Below, piece by piece: positions 8,901-18,226 of a DNA stretch of 64,000 nt. The notes below the pieces were generated by a model that did no database searches, had not been told where the DNA came from, and saw only the letters and a program-made list of their open reading frames with translations. The DNA comes from Massilia mucilaginosa (GTDB lineage Bacteria > Pseudomonadota > Gammaproteobacteria > Burkholderiales > Burkholderiaceae_D). The first letter of the stretch is position 1, and each line of letters begins with the position of its first letter. The position numbers and the translations under genes were made by a program. Location: assembly GCF_011682145.1 (NCBI RefSeq), contig NZ_WHJH01000001.1, forward strand, positions 372,001-436,000. Reading direction: 5' to 3'.

Positions 8901-10484
8901 CGGCAGGACGAAATCGACGTTGCCCTTGCCGTCGCTGACCAGTTCCTGGGTTTTCAGTTCGACCGGGAATGCGCCGCTGTAGCGCAATTCGCCTTCGACC
9001 ATGGCATTCTTCTGGGCGCGCAGGGACAGCGACAGGCTGGCTTTGGCGACCGGCGTGCCGTCCGGATAGCGCAGTTCGATGCGGCCCTTGACGTCCTCGC
9101 CGGTCTTGAAGTCGGCCTTGGACGGCACCAGGTTGATCTCGAAGTGCGGCTTGACGTAGTCGGCCACGCGGAAAGCGGCGCCGTACTGGGTGTCGCGGTA
9201 GGTGAAACGCAGCTCGTAGCCGCCGGCGCCGGCGTTGTCGGGCAGACGGAAGCGCGTGTCGCTGCCGGTGTCGCCCGTCAGTTGCAGCGACTGCGTCAGC
9301 AGCGGCGTGCCGTTCGGGTCGAACACCGTGAGCGCCAGCGGCGCCGTTACAGCCGCCTGCGAGGCGCGTGCGCCGGTGAATTCGCGGCCGATGAACTTGA
9401 CGTTGACTTCATCGCCCGGGCGGTACAGCGGCCGGTCGGTGACGGCGTACACCTTGGTGTTGTAGATTTCGCTGTCGTAGTAAAAATTCTCGGACACGAA
9501 CACGCCGCCGCTGCGGTCTTCACCCATCACATAGGTATGTTCCGGGCTGCCGCGGTCAAGCGAGACGACGCCGTTGGCGCCGGTGCGACCCGATTGCAGC
9601 ACGCCGCTGCCGTCGGTCCAGGTGACATCGACGTCCGGCACCGCCGCGCCGTTGTCGCGCCGCGCGGCCCACACCAGCATCTGGTTGGCCGACACCTTGG
9701 TAATGGCCATCGTGTCCGACACGAACACCAGGGTGGTGGCGCGGTGTTCGCCGATGATCGCCTCGACCAGGTACAGGCCCGGCTTGCGCTGGCCGATCGG
9801 GATCATCACGTTGCCGGCGCTGCTGGTCATGAATTCGCTGCTCGAACCTTCCATCTTGATGCCGGTCGGCGGCGTGATCATCTTCGCCTCCCAGACCGGA
9901 TAGCGGAAACGGTCGACCAGGTCGTAGCCCTTGAGCGGTTCGTACTGCGGCTGCTGGCGGAACGGCACCGGACGCGTGATCGCCTCGCTGGTGGCCAGCT
10001 TGGGCTGGGCGCTGGTGACCGCCTCGCGCGCCTCGCTCGAAAACAGCTTGCGCCAGGCCATGCGCGACTGCTTCCACCAGCGGTCCCACAGCATGGTCAG
10101 GGTATTGAGCAAGCCCTCGCCCTTGTAATTGCCGCTGACCTGAACACGGTGCAGATTGCGCTGCTTTTTCAGGAACTCGAGCGGCTCGGGAACCCGGTAC
10201 ACCAGCACGTCGACGCCGCCGTACTGCTCCAGATTCGAGCGCGCAAAATCGCGTCCCGGCACTTCCAGGCGTACCTTGGCCACCTCGCCGCTGCCATAGG
10301 CCGCGTCGGACAGCAGGAAAAACGGTTCGCCCTTGAAGCTCGCGTAATTGGTGCCCGACGGCGCGGTGCCCGCTTCGGCCGGCGCGGCTACCGGTGCGTC
10401 GGTTTCCTGGGCCGGCGCAAGTGCGGGCAGCAAGCCGCACAGCAGCACCAGCAGCGCCAGGGCGCGCGTGATTGGATTGTTCAT
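5901..10484 (-). CDS. yfaS: Bacterial alpha-2-macroglobulin YfaS with thioester motif
   Basis: A 1527-residue secreted protein: signal peptide (residues 1 to about 26), repeated immunoglobulin-like macroglobulin domains including the MG2-type stretch with [14 protein letters not shown], a YQPGEKV domain, a bait-like region followed by [11 protein letters not shown], and the thioester domain. The thioester motif GCVEQ is intact, with its cysteine near residue 1069. Bacterial macroglobulins trap foreign proteases in the periplasm through this covalent bond. The ATG at 10484 overlaps the yfaT stop (ATGA). The set of neighbours is that of E. coli yfaS, not that of the pbpC-linked yfhM type. Confidence 0.92.
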   Translation of the reverse strand: MNNPITRALALLVLLCGLLPALAPAQETDAPVAAPAEAGTAPSGTNYASFKGEPFFLLSDAAYGSGEVAKVRLEVPGRDFARSNLEQYGGVDVLVYRVPEPLEFLKKQRNLHRVQVSGNYKGEGLLNTLTMLWDRWWKQSRMAWRKLFSSEAREAVTSAQPKLATSEAITRPVPFRQQPQYEPLKGYDLVDRFRYPVWEAKMITPPTGIKMEGSSSEFMTSSAGNVMIPIGQRKPGLYLVEAIIGEHRATTLVFVSDTMAITKVSANQMLVWAARRDNGAAVPDVDVTWTDGSGVLQSGRTGANGVVSLDRGSPEHTYVMGEDRSGGVFVSENFYYDSEIYNTKVYAVTDRPLYRPGDEVNVKFIGREFTGARASQAAVTAPLALTVFDPNGTPLLTQSLQLTGDTGSDTRFRLPDNAGAGGYELRFTYRDTQYGAAFRVADYVKPHFEINLVPSKADFKTGEDVKGRIELRYPDGTPVAKASLSLSLRAQKNAMVEGELRYSGAFPVELKTQELVSDGKGNVDFVLPQAKDPSRYILTVLASDGAAYRVRSTRELMIERSASQYTLKAQRRFSAPGETVRFDVAAEATAGAKPVRWEMIQLEKQTRTEGVFDASKPTWDVNFPASGSYQLSLRDAQNNLVGGTSHWVSGQGLAATPGSIEIVLDHERYRAGDTAEALITFADPVDQALLTLERDKVEQVGLLTAGADWIKPVRVAPNQWRVKIPVKDDYGPNITFSVAYTRKGDFVFQNAGIQIVEPRIALQFKTDKEVYQPGEKVTIDVTAQMDGKPVSTLVTLGVVDEMIYVLQPEIAPDIGDFFYHPRRNNVRTTASLSFISYDMAAGRSAGAPARHNYNERGVKVLERPRRDNVDTALWAPALKTDADGRARVTFTMPDALTRWRITGRAMDAQGRVGQRSGYLRSDKNFFAKWTAPDWMRVGDAPQASVAVFNQTASDQAIEVTLTAGSVVKTEKITARRGVNYVQFPLPAYSGPMRLEVKQDGKLVDALDTDVQALPAAWNSPRTLSVPLTGATVPVTLPADARNIRVSFASGAASHFARIADDLIEYPYGCVEQTSSRLIPLALGLQNLGPEAGPVQLRLLNTLQAQRLRLVSMAGPEAQFGWWGNATAGNSLMTAYAYYADWYAARALRIEMPPEHWQGLLAMYGKEGLKEPVLHRALTLWLAQEMGLPVKTLASGLADELAKTKLDARPAALAPTSSMLLTAESGNSQALTLALLSVIAASDGVTLAPELEEQVGAAWTTLRANPAPLAQALLMLGGQLPASQADAVLGAVRADMPTLDRALTLVWVQKKLGGPPGPKDAGVALSGTWQKTASPLGQALFRWQPAKGVPTQLQLLEAPPANTVAIIQYDSREAETHALPVRIERRLMRMEQKDNTFNPVPVKNGEALRTDALYMDEITLTPAAGAKYRYGLLEVALPPGASVEATTWGMTLAGEKKEALEAARHESRREGYVVPVEPLAEPVRLRHLLRFAQKGSYVLPPARYYRMYQPENKALEGEGKTMHTLKVE

Positions 10485-11149
10485 GTTAAAAACGCCAGCC
10501 GGAACATGCCGGCGAAATTGGGATTGTCGACCGCTGGTTGCCACCGCGTGTCCTTCCAGGTTTTGAGTTGTGGGACATCAACGGTACGCAGTCCGTTGTC
10601 GTTCGGGGTGACGGTGCCGGTGTGGTAAGCGATGCGCGCGCCCATCCAGACCATCAGATGGTGTTCGTCGCCCTGGTCGAAAAACAGCAGGTCTCCGGGC
10701 TGCGCCTGATTCAGGTCGCGCCCGATGAAGCGGCTGTTGTTCTGTACCAGGCCGATGGCCGAGACGTAGTGGCCAACCGTGCCGCCGGTCTGCACCCAGC
10801 GGTTGCGCAGGGCTTTCTGCGCGGGCGTGAGATCGAGTTCGGGCGGCAGTTGCCGGTCGCTGCCGATGCCGTTGGCGCGCATCCATTTGGCGTCGTGCAC
10901 GGTGAGCGCCTCGTTCACGGCAAAGCGCACCAGGCCCGCGCAGTCGCGGTGCTGCCAGCGCGGCGACGGGCCCTGCTCCATCTGCGCGTTCACGATGCGC
11001 AGCATCCACGCCTGGAAGGCGCGGCTTTGCGCCTTGGACAGGTAAGCCGGCATGGCGGCCGCCGGCGCGCCCGTGAGCGCGTTCGCCCACGGCAGCATGG
11101 CGCAGCCGGCGGCAAGTCCCAGCAGGTGACGGCGGGTGACAGCCATCAT
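10481..11149 (-). CDS. yfaT: YfaT-like protein (DUF1175), NlpC/P60-like features, Tat-like signal
   Basis: A protein of 221-222 residues; ATG codons at 11149 and 11146 both overlap the yfaA stop. The N-terminus ([11 protein letters not shown]) looks like a twin-arginine signal. C69, in RDCAGLVRF, and H162/H163, in EHHLMVWMG after PGDLLFF, match the cysteine-histidine layout of NlpC/P60-type hydrolases, and DUF1175 is described as related to that fold. This suggests peptidoglycan or peptide hydrolysis in the periplasm, but substrate is unknown. Confidence 0.8.
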   Translation of the reverse strand: MMAVTRRHLLGLAAGCAMLPWANALTGAPAAAMPAYLSKAQSRAFQAWMLRIVNAQMEQGPSPRWQHRDCAGLVRFAVNEALTVHDAKWMRANGIGSDRQLPPELDLTPAQKALRNRWVQTGGTVGHYVSAIGLVQNNSRFIGRDLNQAQPGDLLFFDQGDEHHLMVWMGARIAYHTGTVTPNDNGLRTVDVPQLKTWKDTRWQPAVDNPNFAGMFRLAFLT

Positions 11150-12726
11150 TTATCCAGTGCCTGCCACTCGACCGGCTGCCAGCTCACGCCACTGGCGGGC
11201 AGCGACTTGAGCACGAGGCGGTATGGCGGATATTTTTTGAGCGCGTTCAAACGCGGCACCAGGTGCGCGTCGGCGGCGGCGCGCAGCACCGGTTCGCGCG
11301 CGGACGGCAGCGCGTCGAAGGCTTCCTTGCGGATCAATTCGGCCAGCGCGGCCGGCGCGATCAGGCCCACTGTGCGCGACGGATCGTTAAGGCGGTCGGC
11401 AATCGCCGGGGCCTGCTTGCGGCTCACGGCCAGCGCCTGTTCGACCAGCTTGCGGTCCGGCGAAAACAGCACGGTCAGGCCGCTCAGCGCCAGGGTCGGA
11501 TGCTGGGCACCGATGCCGGTGGCGACTTCGCGCTGCCAAAGAACAGCGCCATTCGGGCCGGCCGACTTTTGCACCGCGCCGCTTTTCTTGTTGCCGATGG
11601 CGGCTGCGAACAGCGCCCCATACAGCTCGTCGTTGCCGCCCGCCTTGCGGGTCGCCACCACCAGCGGCGTGTACAGGCGCGAGGTGCCGTACCAGCAGAC
11701 GGCGGCAGGGCCGGTCAACTGTTCCGACAGCGGCGTCACATTCGACGACGCGTCGACATCGCCCAGCACCGACGCCATGGCGGCCCAATCGGCCGGCAGC
11801 GCGAAGCAGGCGGCCGGGTTATGCGGCAGCACCGGCCACAGGGCGCGGTTGTCGTAACCGCCGGCGGCCAGCTTGCCGGCGTCGACCAGTGCGCGCGTCT
11901 GCCACTGGCCTTTGGCAAAATCGAAACGCAAGGCGTCAAGCGCGCCGAAGAACGGCTGATAGCCGAAGGCCAGCACGTCGGCCTTGACCGCCACGCTATG
12001 GCCATCGACCGGCTGGGCGTCGAGCTGGAACTGCTGACGGAGCGCCTGCTGTTTTTTGGGATCGGCGGCGAGCAGGTTGGCCACCGTGGTTTCGGCTTTG
12101 CCGTCGGCCTTGCCCTTGTCGTCGAACAGCATGCCCGGATCGGACAGGATGACCATGCGCGTGCCGCGCGCACCGATCAGCAAGGTGCGCTTGTGAGCGT
12201 AATTGAGCGAGTACATCGCGACCTTGTCGCCATCGACGCGGATGTCGCCGGCCAGTTTCATCTGCGTGTCCTTGAGCGCGACCTTGCCGGCTTGTTCGAG
12301 CAAGCGCGTCATGCTGTTGCGCGAGACGGCGATGGCGAAGTGCTTGAGCGAGCCATCTTCCTCGCGCCACAGGGCCACGTCGGCCGGCTCGTCGAGCACC
12401 GTGCGGATCAACTGGTCGCCCCAGCCCAGTTCATGTTCGTAGGCGATGCGGCGCAAGGCGCCCTGCAAGCCCAGTTTGTCGCCGTTCTGCTCATAGTAAA
12501 ACACGAAATCCTCGCGCAGCACGTCGCGCGCCAGCGGAATGGCGAGCAGGTCGCGCGGCAGCGACGACAGGCTTTTGGTGACGATCAGCGCGTCGGGCTG
12601 CGACAGATCGAGGTTGAGGCCCTTGCCGTGTTGCGTCTTCTTCCAGCCGAACACGGCATAGCCGGCCACGGCGGCGGCGCACAGGGCGACGCCCGCAGCG
12701 ATGATTCCCAACTTTTTCTTGTTCAT
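11146..12726 (-). CDS. yfaA: YfaA-like membrane-anchored protein (DUF2138)
   Basis: A 526-residue protein with a short basic start (MNKKK) and one N-terminal membrane helix (residues 5-26), the rest periplasmic. Length and layout fit DUF2138, the first gene of the yfa operon in E. coli. Together with the four following genes it completes the order yfaA-T-S-Q-P. It is the promoter-proximal gene; the 479-base gap upstream must hold the promoter. The role is unknown. Confidence 0.8.
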   Translation of the reverse strand: MNKKKLGIIAAGVALCAAAVAGYAVFGWKKTQHGKGLNLDLSQPDALIVTKSLSSLPRDLLAIPLARDVLREDFVFYYEQNGDKLGLQGALRRIAYEHELGWGDQLIRTVLDEPADVALWREEDGSLKHFAIAVSRNSMTRLLEQAGKVALKDTQMKLAGDIRVDGDKVAMYSLNYAHKRTLLIGARGTRMVILSDPGMLFDDKGKADGKAETTVANLLAADPKKQQALRQQFQLDAQPVDGHSVAVKADVLAFGYQPFFGALDALRFDFAKGQWQTRALVDAGKLAAGGYDNRALWPVLPHNPAACFALPADWAAMASVLGDVDASSNVTPLSEQLTGPAAVCWYGTSRLYTPLVVATRKAGGNDELYGALFAAAIGNKKSGAVQKSAGPNGAVLWQREVATGIGAQHPTLALSGLTVLFSPDRKLVEQALAVSRKQAPAIADRLNDPSRTVGLIAPAALAELIRKEAFDALPSAREPVLRAAADAHLVPRLNALKKYPPYRLVLKSLPASGVSWQPVEWQALDK

Positions 12727-13205
12727 AATGTGTCGATGATGACTGGCGGCGGAGGCAATGATGTTTTTCGCATAATAGCGCAGGGTATCATTTCCGTGTC
12801 ATAGAAGAAAGTAAACATTCCGACAGGCGATGCGTAAGTGCCTGCCTCGTGAGTTTTCGGCCACAACTTGTGAGCGTATCTTCCTGTCGGCGGCGTCTTT
12901 GCCGTTGCGGCAATCATTCGCCGCCGGTATCCACCACCGGTGTCCACCACCGGTGTCAGGTCTGACATTCGGACACGACCTGAGCAATACCGCCGGTGTC
13001 AGGTCTGACATTCAGACACGACCTGAGCAATTGGATTGCAACGGTCACACTCCCACGCCGCGCCGCTTCTGATCAATTTCACATCACATTACAGTTCGGC
13101 TCGTGTCCGAATGTCAGACCTGACACCGGGGTTGGCGGTTGGGCTCGTGTCCGAATGTCAGACCTGACACCGGGGTTGGCAGTTGGGCTCGCGGCGTGGC
13201 GCTCG
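12727..13205. other. Non-coding gap carrying repeat elements
   Basis: A 479-base interval between yfaA and the murein endopeptidase gene, both transcribed leftwards. The yfaA-proximal part (12727-12920) is unremarkable and should hold the yfaA promoter. From 12924 to 13185 it is filled by short repeats described separately. Open frames here are short and built from translated repeat units, so no gene is called. Confidence 0.7.
12924..13185. repeat. Cluster of four inverted-repeat elements (two pairs in opposite orientation)
   Basis: Core unit CCGGTGTCAGGTCTGACA followed by TTCGGACACGA. Copies on the plus strand begin at 12950 and 12993 (period 43; the second has CAG for CGG). Inverted copies lie at 13101-13129 and 13145-13173 (period 44). 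Each unit contains the internal arms TGTCAG/CTGACA and outer GTGTC/GACAC, so it can fold as a hairpin, and the two pairs face each other across about 70 bases. Three 13-base CCGGTRTCCACCA-like steps precede the first copy (12924-12949). This resembles REP/BIME-type dispersed elements. Confidence 0.7.
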
Positions 13206-13949
13206 TCATGGCCGGCGGCTTGCGGGTGCGGCGCCAAGCGGCGCGCAGGCGAGCTTGAAGTCGACATGAAAATGCTCGTCGTGGCGCACCCACGGTTTGC
13301 CCTTCATGAACGGGATGTGCGTTCGCAGCCACGGCCCGCGCGCGGTGGCCAGCAGCGCCGGCATGAAGCGCGGGTCGACAATCACCAGCCCCAGCGCGGC
13401 GCCGTGCGCCCTGGCGGCCGCGTCGAGCTGGTACAGGTGCTCGGCGTAGGCGGCGAAGTCGATGCGGTAGTCCTGGTAGCGGCCATCGGCGTCGAATTCG
13501 ATATCGTAGCCGTAGCGGTTTTGCGCGCTGCTGGGCAGCGACGCCGCCACGCCACGCGCATCGCGCACCGGAACGAAGAAGTCGACCGACAGCCCGTTCT
13601 GGTGAGTCTTGTGCGGTGCGAACGGCCCGCCGCCGGCCATGCCGGTCTCGCCGTACACGTACCTGGCGGACGGCGCCGACACCTGCGCGCGCATGTACGC
13701 ATCGGCCAAGATGCGCGCCACCGTTGCATGCACATGGGTGCGGCCGGCGGCAATCGCCTGCGCGCTGTAGGCGGAAAAATTCGCCCCCGACACCGGCAGT
13801 CTGACGCCGCCGTCGAGCCGTCCCTTGCTCACGCTGCCGAAGCACTGGCTGGCCGGCGTCGCGTGCGCGCTCATGGCGGCCACGCCAAGCGCCAGCAACG
13901 CGATCGCGCGGGCCGGCCGGATAAATACAGCAAGAGATGGACGCAACAT
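13206..13949 (-). CDS. Penicillin-insensitive murein endopeptidase-like protein (MepA/M74 or M15-like)
   Basis: A 247-residue protein with an N-terminal signal peptide (residues 1 to about 30, ending SAHA). Zinc-site signatures are present: HQNGLSVDFFVP (HxxxxxxD) in the middle and HDEHFHVDF near the C-terminus. Both are typical of LAS-type murein endopeptidases such as MepA, which cut D-alanyl-mDAP cross-links in the periplasm. The ATG at 13949 gives a sensible signal peptide; an in-frame ATG at 14012 would add 21 residues, and neither has a clear ribosome site. Confidence 0.75.
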   Translation of the reverse strand: MLRPSLAVFIRPARAIALLALGVAAMSAHATPASQCFGSVSKGRLDGGVRLPVSGANFSAYSAQAIAAGRTHVHATVARILADAYMRAQVSAPSARYVYGETGMAGGGPFAPHKTHQNGLSVDFFVPVRDARGVAASLPSSAQNRYGYDIEFDADGRYQDYRIDFAAYAEHLYQLDAAARAHGAALGLVIVDPRFMPALLATARGPWLRTHIPFMKGKPWVRHDEHFHVDFKLACAPLGAAPASRRP

Positions 13950-14119
13950 GGAGGCCGTGCCGGGAGCGCAGGGTGCCGGCAGTGTCGTTGAAAGAAGACC
14001 ATTCTTGCGCATCGCGCGCGCTTGCGCAAGGCGACTGTCATGAGCGGGTCATTTTGCGATGCAAGAATGCGCGCTTCCCCACCCCGCCCGGCCACGCGCC
14101 GGACTCCTGGAGTCGATGC

Positions 14120-16306
14120 ATGAGAATCACACCTTCCGTTCGCCCGTCCCTTGGCCTGGCCGCCGCCTCGCTCTTGCTGCTGGCAGCTTGCAGCAGCGAC
14201 GACGACCATGCCGCCGCGCCGGCGCCCGCCCCTGTCGTGCCACCGGCCGTCACGCCCGCGCCGGTCGCGTCGCCCAGCGTCGCCTTCATGACGGACGTGC
14301 ACTTCGAAGACGTGTACGGCGACTTCAAGAACGCGCAGTTCAGCGGCATTCCCACCAAGGACGGCAAGAACGCCACCATCCGCACCATGTACGCGCAGCT
14401 CACCTCGACGCGCCTGTTCAACGAAAACTACTTCGCCTTCCGCGCCGCGCTCGACGACGCTTTCGCCAAGGGCATCCGCCTGGTCGCGCTGCCGGGCGAC
14501 TATTCGGACGATGCGCAGCCGATCAACATCAACGGCATCAGCGCCATCCTGCACGAGTACCAGGCCAAGGGCATGCGCTTCTTTATCGCACCGGGCAATC
14601 ACGACCCCAACGAACCGTACGACGATGACGAAGCCGGGAAGAGCGACTTTTTGACCCGTGACGGCAAGGAGCAGAAGGTGTTCGCCACCGGGAACGCGGG
14701 CTGCAAGGCCAAGGATCCAACCGTGATCTGCACTAATGAACTGCTGGAGATGGGCTATGAAAAGCTGATTACCCAGCTGTCCGACTTCGGCTACATGCCT
14801 AACAAGGCCGACCTGCATTGGGAAACCCCGTTCAGCAAATACCCGGGCGGTAAATACAGCTACGCCGACGCGATGGTCAGCGGCGACGTGCGCAACCGCC
14901 AGTTCGAAATGTGCGCCGAAGGCGAAGGCGGCATCTACCGGGCCGACGGCGAAAAAGCCCTCGGCAAGCCTTACACGAAGTGCAGCGACATCATCGATTC
15001 GAGCTATCTCGTGGAACCGGTCAAGGGCTTGTGGCTGCTGTCGATCGACGCCAATGTATTTATCCCGAACGCGTCGTTCAATCCGGCCAACCCAAAGGCG
15101 TTCAAGGGTTTCGATGGCGCCGGCAACGCGGGCTGGAACAAGGTCCTCACGCACAAGCGGCACCAGATGGAGTGGATCAAGTCGGTCACCGCGCGCGCAA
15201 AGGCCGAAGGCAAGCAGCTGATGGCCTTCTCGCATTACCCGACCATGGACTTTTACGCCAACCAGACCGACGCCATGAAAGCCGTGTTCAAGCCGGGCGC
15301 GTTCCAGACGGCGCGCGTGCCGGCGGCGGCCACCACGGCGGCACTGGCGGCGGCGGGCCTGCGCCTGCACGTGGGCGGTCACATGCACTTCAACGGCACC
15401 AACGACTATCAGGATGCGGCGGGTAACTTCCTGGTCAACGTGCAGTCGCCGTCGCTGGCCGTGTACGGGGCTTCGTACAAGGTCGTCACCTACAAGGACG
15501 CCGATACGGTCGATGTGAGCACAGTGGCCCTGGCCAACGTGCCGCGCTTTAACGAGCTGTTTGCGCTGTACGAGAGCGAGTACGCCTACCTGCAAGGCAG
15601 CACCGCCGAGACGGATATCAAAAAGCGCTGGAACCACGCCATCCTCGATACCAGGTCGTACGGCGAATTCACGCGCTACTATTTCGGCGAGTTGTCGCGC
15701 CTGCGCTTCATGGATGAATACTGGCCGTGCGAGATGAAGGAAGCCGCAACAAGCCTGAACGCGAAGCAGATGCTGATCCTGTCGCAGTTGGAGACCAAGG
15801 TCACGCTGGCGCAGTTGAAGGACGCGCCGGGGGTGGTGCCTTTGAGCGCGTCATGCGCGGTCAAGGGAACGGTGGCAGGCACGCCGGCGCCGGCCACGCA
15901 GCTGGCCGCCGACTGGGCCGACGCCACCGCTCGCGCCGCCAAGCTGGCGGCAGCGGCGGGCTTGAAACTGGACGACTTTGCCAACGTCAGCGCCTACGAC
16001 TTCCATGGCGACTTCCATCGTACCGTGTACGCGGGCGAACTGGCCCTGCGCGACATGGGCGCGGAGCGGGTGCGCATGTACAAGGTGCTGATGGCGGCGT
16101 TTCCGGCCAAGCCGGCGGCGCCGCTCAGGGTGGGGTCCCAGCCGTCGGACCAGAACCCGGTCCACGTGCTGTTCCAGGACCAGTTCAAGCAGGTGTTTTC
16201 GATCTTCAAGGGACTCGGGTCGGCCAAGCCGAGCGACCATTTTACGGTGGACTTGAAGGCGAAGACGGTCACCAACGCCAACCCGGGCGGCTTGAGCTTT
16301 AACTAG
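14120..16306 (+). CDS. Metallophosphoesterase lipoprotein
   Basis: A 728-residue protein with a lipoprotein signal (LLLLAAC, cysteine at about residue 24) and a proline/alanine linker. The calcineurin-like phosphoesterase motifs are all present: DVHFED, GDYSDD, GNHDPNEP, SHYPTMD and GGHMHF. A cysteine-containing insertion lies between the GNHD and HY motifs. The protein is probably anchored in the outer membrane and acts on nucleotides or phosphate esters; substrate cannot be told. Its stop overlaps the stop of the convergent histidine phosphatase gene. Confidence 0.85.
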   Translation: MRITPSVRPSLGLAAASLLLLAACSSDDDHAAAPAPAPVVPPAVTPAPVASPSVAFMTDVHFEDVYGDFKNAQFSGIPTKDGKNATIRTMYAQLTSTRLFNENYFAFRAALDDAFAKGIRLVALPGDYSDDAQPININGISAILHEYQAKGMRFFIAPGNHDPNEPYDDDEAGKSDFLTRDGKEQKVFATGNAGCKAKDPTVICTNELLEMGYEKLITQLSDFGYMPNKADLHWETPFSKYPGGKYSYADAMVSGDVRNRQFEMCAEGEGGIYRADGEKALGKPYTKCSDIIDSSYLVEPVKGLWLLSIDANVFIPNASFNPANPKAFKGFDGAGNAGWNKVLTHKRHQMEWIKSVTARAKAEGKQLMAFSHYPTMDFYANQTDAMKAVFKPGAFQTARVPAAATTAALAAAGLRLHVGGHMHFNGTNDYQDAAGNFLVNVQSPSLAVYGASYKVVTYKDADTVDVSTVALANVPRFNELFALYESEYAYLQGSTAETDIKKRWNHAILDTRSYGEFTRYYFGELSRLRFMDEYWPCEMKEAATSLNAKQMLILSQLETKVTLAQLKDAPGVVPLSASCAVKGTVAGTPAPATQLAADWADATARAAKLAAAAGLKLDDFANVSAYDFHGDFHRTVYAGELALRDMGAERVRMYKVLMAAFPAKPAAPLRVGSQPSDQNPVHVLFQDQFKQVFSIFKGLGSAKPSDHFTVDLKAKTVTNANPGGLSFN

Positions 16307-16890
16307 CGTCCCGGCGTCGCCCGCGCCAGCACTTTCAGCTTGCGCGGGCCGTCGAGCGTGGCGACGGCCATCTCGCCCGAGGCCAGCGACACGCCGGCCA
16401 GGGCGTCGATATTGACCGCGTGGGTAACCAGCACCACGTTGTCGCGGCTGCCCGCCCTGACGCGGCCGGCCAGCCAGGCCAGCACCTCGCGCGTCTTGGC
16501 CGCCTCGCTCGGGGAGTAGCGGTCGAAAACCGAATCGAGCATCGGCGCCGGTGCGGCGCGGCCGAACGCAAAGCGCGCGGTATCGAGGCAGCGGCACCAG
16601 CGGCTCGAGAGCACCTCGGCCAGAGGCACGCCGTGATTGCGCAAGCGCGCTCCGGTACGAACCGCTTCGGTGCGGCCCTGCGCCGACAGATTGCGCTGGG
16701 TGCTGCAATCGTCCAGCAGAAAGCCGGGCGGATCGCCGATGCCGGCATCGGTCTGCGCATGGCGCATCAGCACCACTTTCCCGCCCTCTTTCAACAAGGC
16801 CCAGAAGGCCTCGTCATCGGCCGCGCGCGCGGAAGGGAGGGCCAGGCAGGCAAGCAGCACGGGTAGCGAGAGGCGTAAGCAAGTTTTCAT
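16303..16890 (-). CDS. Secreted histidine phosphatase (phosphoglycerate mutase-like) family protein
   Basis: A 195-residue protein with a signal peptide (residues 1-23). It carries the RHG-type motif as LMRHAQTD (catalytic His in RHA), a downstream SSRWCRCLDTA arginine segment and the second histidine in VTHAVNI. This is the histidine phosphatase superfamily, here exported to the periplasm. The ATG at 16890 begins the signal peptide directly. Substrate is unknown. Convergent overlap with the metallophosphoesterase gene suggests no terminator between them. Confidence 0.85.
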   Translation of the reverse strand: MKTCLRLSLPVLLACLALPSARAADDEAFWALLKEGGKVVLMRHAQTDAGIGDPPGFLLDDCSTQRNLSAQGRTEAVRTGARLRNHGVPLAEVLSSRWCRCLDTARFAFGRAAPAPMLDSVFDRYSPSEAAKTREVLAWLAGRVRAGSRDNVVLVTHAVNIDALAGVSLASGEMAVATLDGPRKLKVLARATPGR

Positions 16891-17007
16891 CGGCTCTTTC
16901 GGTGCGATGGCACGCTTGGCAACTATCATAAAGCAGTGTAGCGCCGCACCCCCACGGGTGCTAGCGTGGACCTTGCGCCACCCGGGCGCTCTTTCCAAGG
17001 AGCTTCA

Positions 17008-17487
17008 ATGTACATCGTTCAAGCCTTGCGTGCACGCACGCTATTGCCGCTGACCCTACTCTGTGCCTTGACCTTGCCCGCTGGCGCGGCCGCCGACGCG
17101 TTCGTTACCAAAGCCGAGGCCGAGGCAATGGTGAACAAGACCGTTGCCTACATCAAGGCCAACGGCAAGGAAAAGAGCTACGCCGAAGTCAACCGCAAGG
17201 ATGGCCCGTTCACCGACCGCGACCTCTACATCACGGTGTACGGAACCGACGGCGTGGTGCGCGCGCACGGCGCCAATCTGAAGATGGTCAACCGTAACCT
17301 CATGGACATCAAGGATGTGGACGGCAAGGAATTCGTGCGCGAACGGCTCGAACTGGCGCGCAGGAAAGCACCGTTCTGGCAGGAATACAAATTCACCAAT
17401 CCCGTCAGCAAGAAAACCGAACCAAAAGCCATGTATTGCCAGCCGCACGACGATGTGGTCGTCTGTGGCGGTGTCTATATGAAATAG
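17008..17487 (+). CDS. Secreted Cache-domain-like protein
   Basis: A 159-residue protein with a signal peptide (residues 1 to about 30, AAADA) and a body resembling a stand-alone single Cache ligand-binding domain: VNKTVAYIKANGKEKSYAEVN, DLYITVYGTDGVVRAHG and a PFWQEYKFTNP strand. A C-terminal cysteine pair (MYCQPHDDVVVCGG) may form a disulfide. Free periplasmic Cache proteins are thought to bind small ligands for partner sensors. AGGAG lies 6 bases before the ATG. Confidence 0.7.
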   Translation: MYIVQALRARTLLPLTLLCALTLPAGAAADAFVTKAEAEAMVNKTVAYIKANGKEKSYAEVNRKDGPFTDRDLYITVYGTDGVVRAHGANLKMVNRNLMDIKDVDGKEFVRERLELARRKAPFWQEYKFTNPVSKKTEPKAMYCQPHDDVVVCGGVYMK

Positions 17488-17597
17488 GCAGCCCGACTAC
17501 TGCGCTTTCGCTCGCCTGAATCAACCGGAATATCTGCGTCCGCACAAAGTTCCCCTGTCCCAGCGGCCTACCCTGAGAGTGCGCATCAACGCCCTGA

Positions 17598-17613
17598 CCG
17601 ACCGATTGGTCGG
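17598..17613. promoter_or_regulatory. Inverted repeat CCGACC-GATT-GGTCGG
   Basis: Two 6-base arms separated by 4 bases, about 65 bases upstream of the ATG at 17678. No T run follows. It may be an operator or a leader hairpin of the next gene; no regulator is known. Confidence 0.3.
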
Positions 17614-17677
17614 CAGAAACGTCTGCGCGAGGTAGCAGCAAGCAGTAATCACAGCAGGACTTTTAAGGGGCATTATC

Positions 17678-18226
17678 ATGAATTTATCACTCAAACAGTA
17701 CGCCGGCACGCTGGCAGCATGCGCAGCGCTTTTCTGCGCAGCCGGAACGGCCCAGGCCTCATACGGACACCAGCCCTCCGGGCCGCAATTCTCCGGAAAA
17801 GTCACGTCGGCGATCGATCCAAAAACCGGCGACGTGAAAATTTGCTTCAAAGAAACTGGACTGAAGAAGGACAAGCAGGTCGATTATCTCGCCAAAGGCA
17901 CGGCGACGGCCTCGTACGCCTGCCTTAACCCTGGTGGCAATTGCCCGAAAGGCCAATATACGTCGATCAAGGAAAACGTGACCGCCAAGGCCAGCTATTC
18001 GCCCGACAAGTACGGTACCGTGTCGGCCTGCATTACGCTCAAAGTGCCAAAAGCAAAGCAGAACCCCTGCCCGGGTCCGATGAAACTGTTGCTGCAAAGC
18101 GTGAGCTGGAAGGACCTGAGCATTACCGACACGACCAATAAGGTCGGTCCGGTCGCCGCTTATCCGTCGAAGCAGTCGGTCAACTACGGCGCCTGCCCTG
18201 CTCCTGCTCCTACCCCTCGTTATTAA
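17678..18226 (+). CDS. Hypothetical secreted protein
   Basis: A 182-residue protein with a clear signal peptide (residues 1-27, AQA-S). The mature part is beta-rich, has six cysteines that could pair as disulfides, and ends in a proline-rich tail (APAPTPRY). A good ribosome site (AAGGGG) precedes the ATG. I know no family for it. Its stop overlaps the stop of the convergent FAD oxidase gene by 4 bases. Confidence 0.65.
   Translation: MNLSLKQYAGTLAACAALFCAAGTAQASYGHQPSGPQFSGKVTSAIDPKTGDVKICFKETGLKKDKQVDYLAKGTATASYACLNPGGNCPKGQYTSIKENVTAKASYSPDKYGTVSACITLKVPKAKQNPCPGPMKLLLQSVSWKDLSITDTTNKVGPVAAYPSKQSVNYGACPAPAPTPRY

Noticed and set aside
12924-13185. Possible CRISPR array
   Set aside because: Units occur in both orientations, spacers are short and alike, and no cas genes are near.
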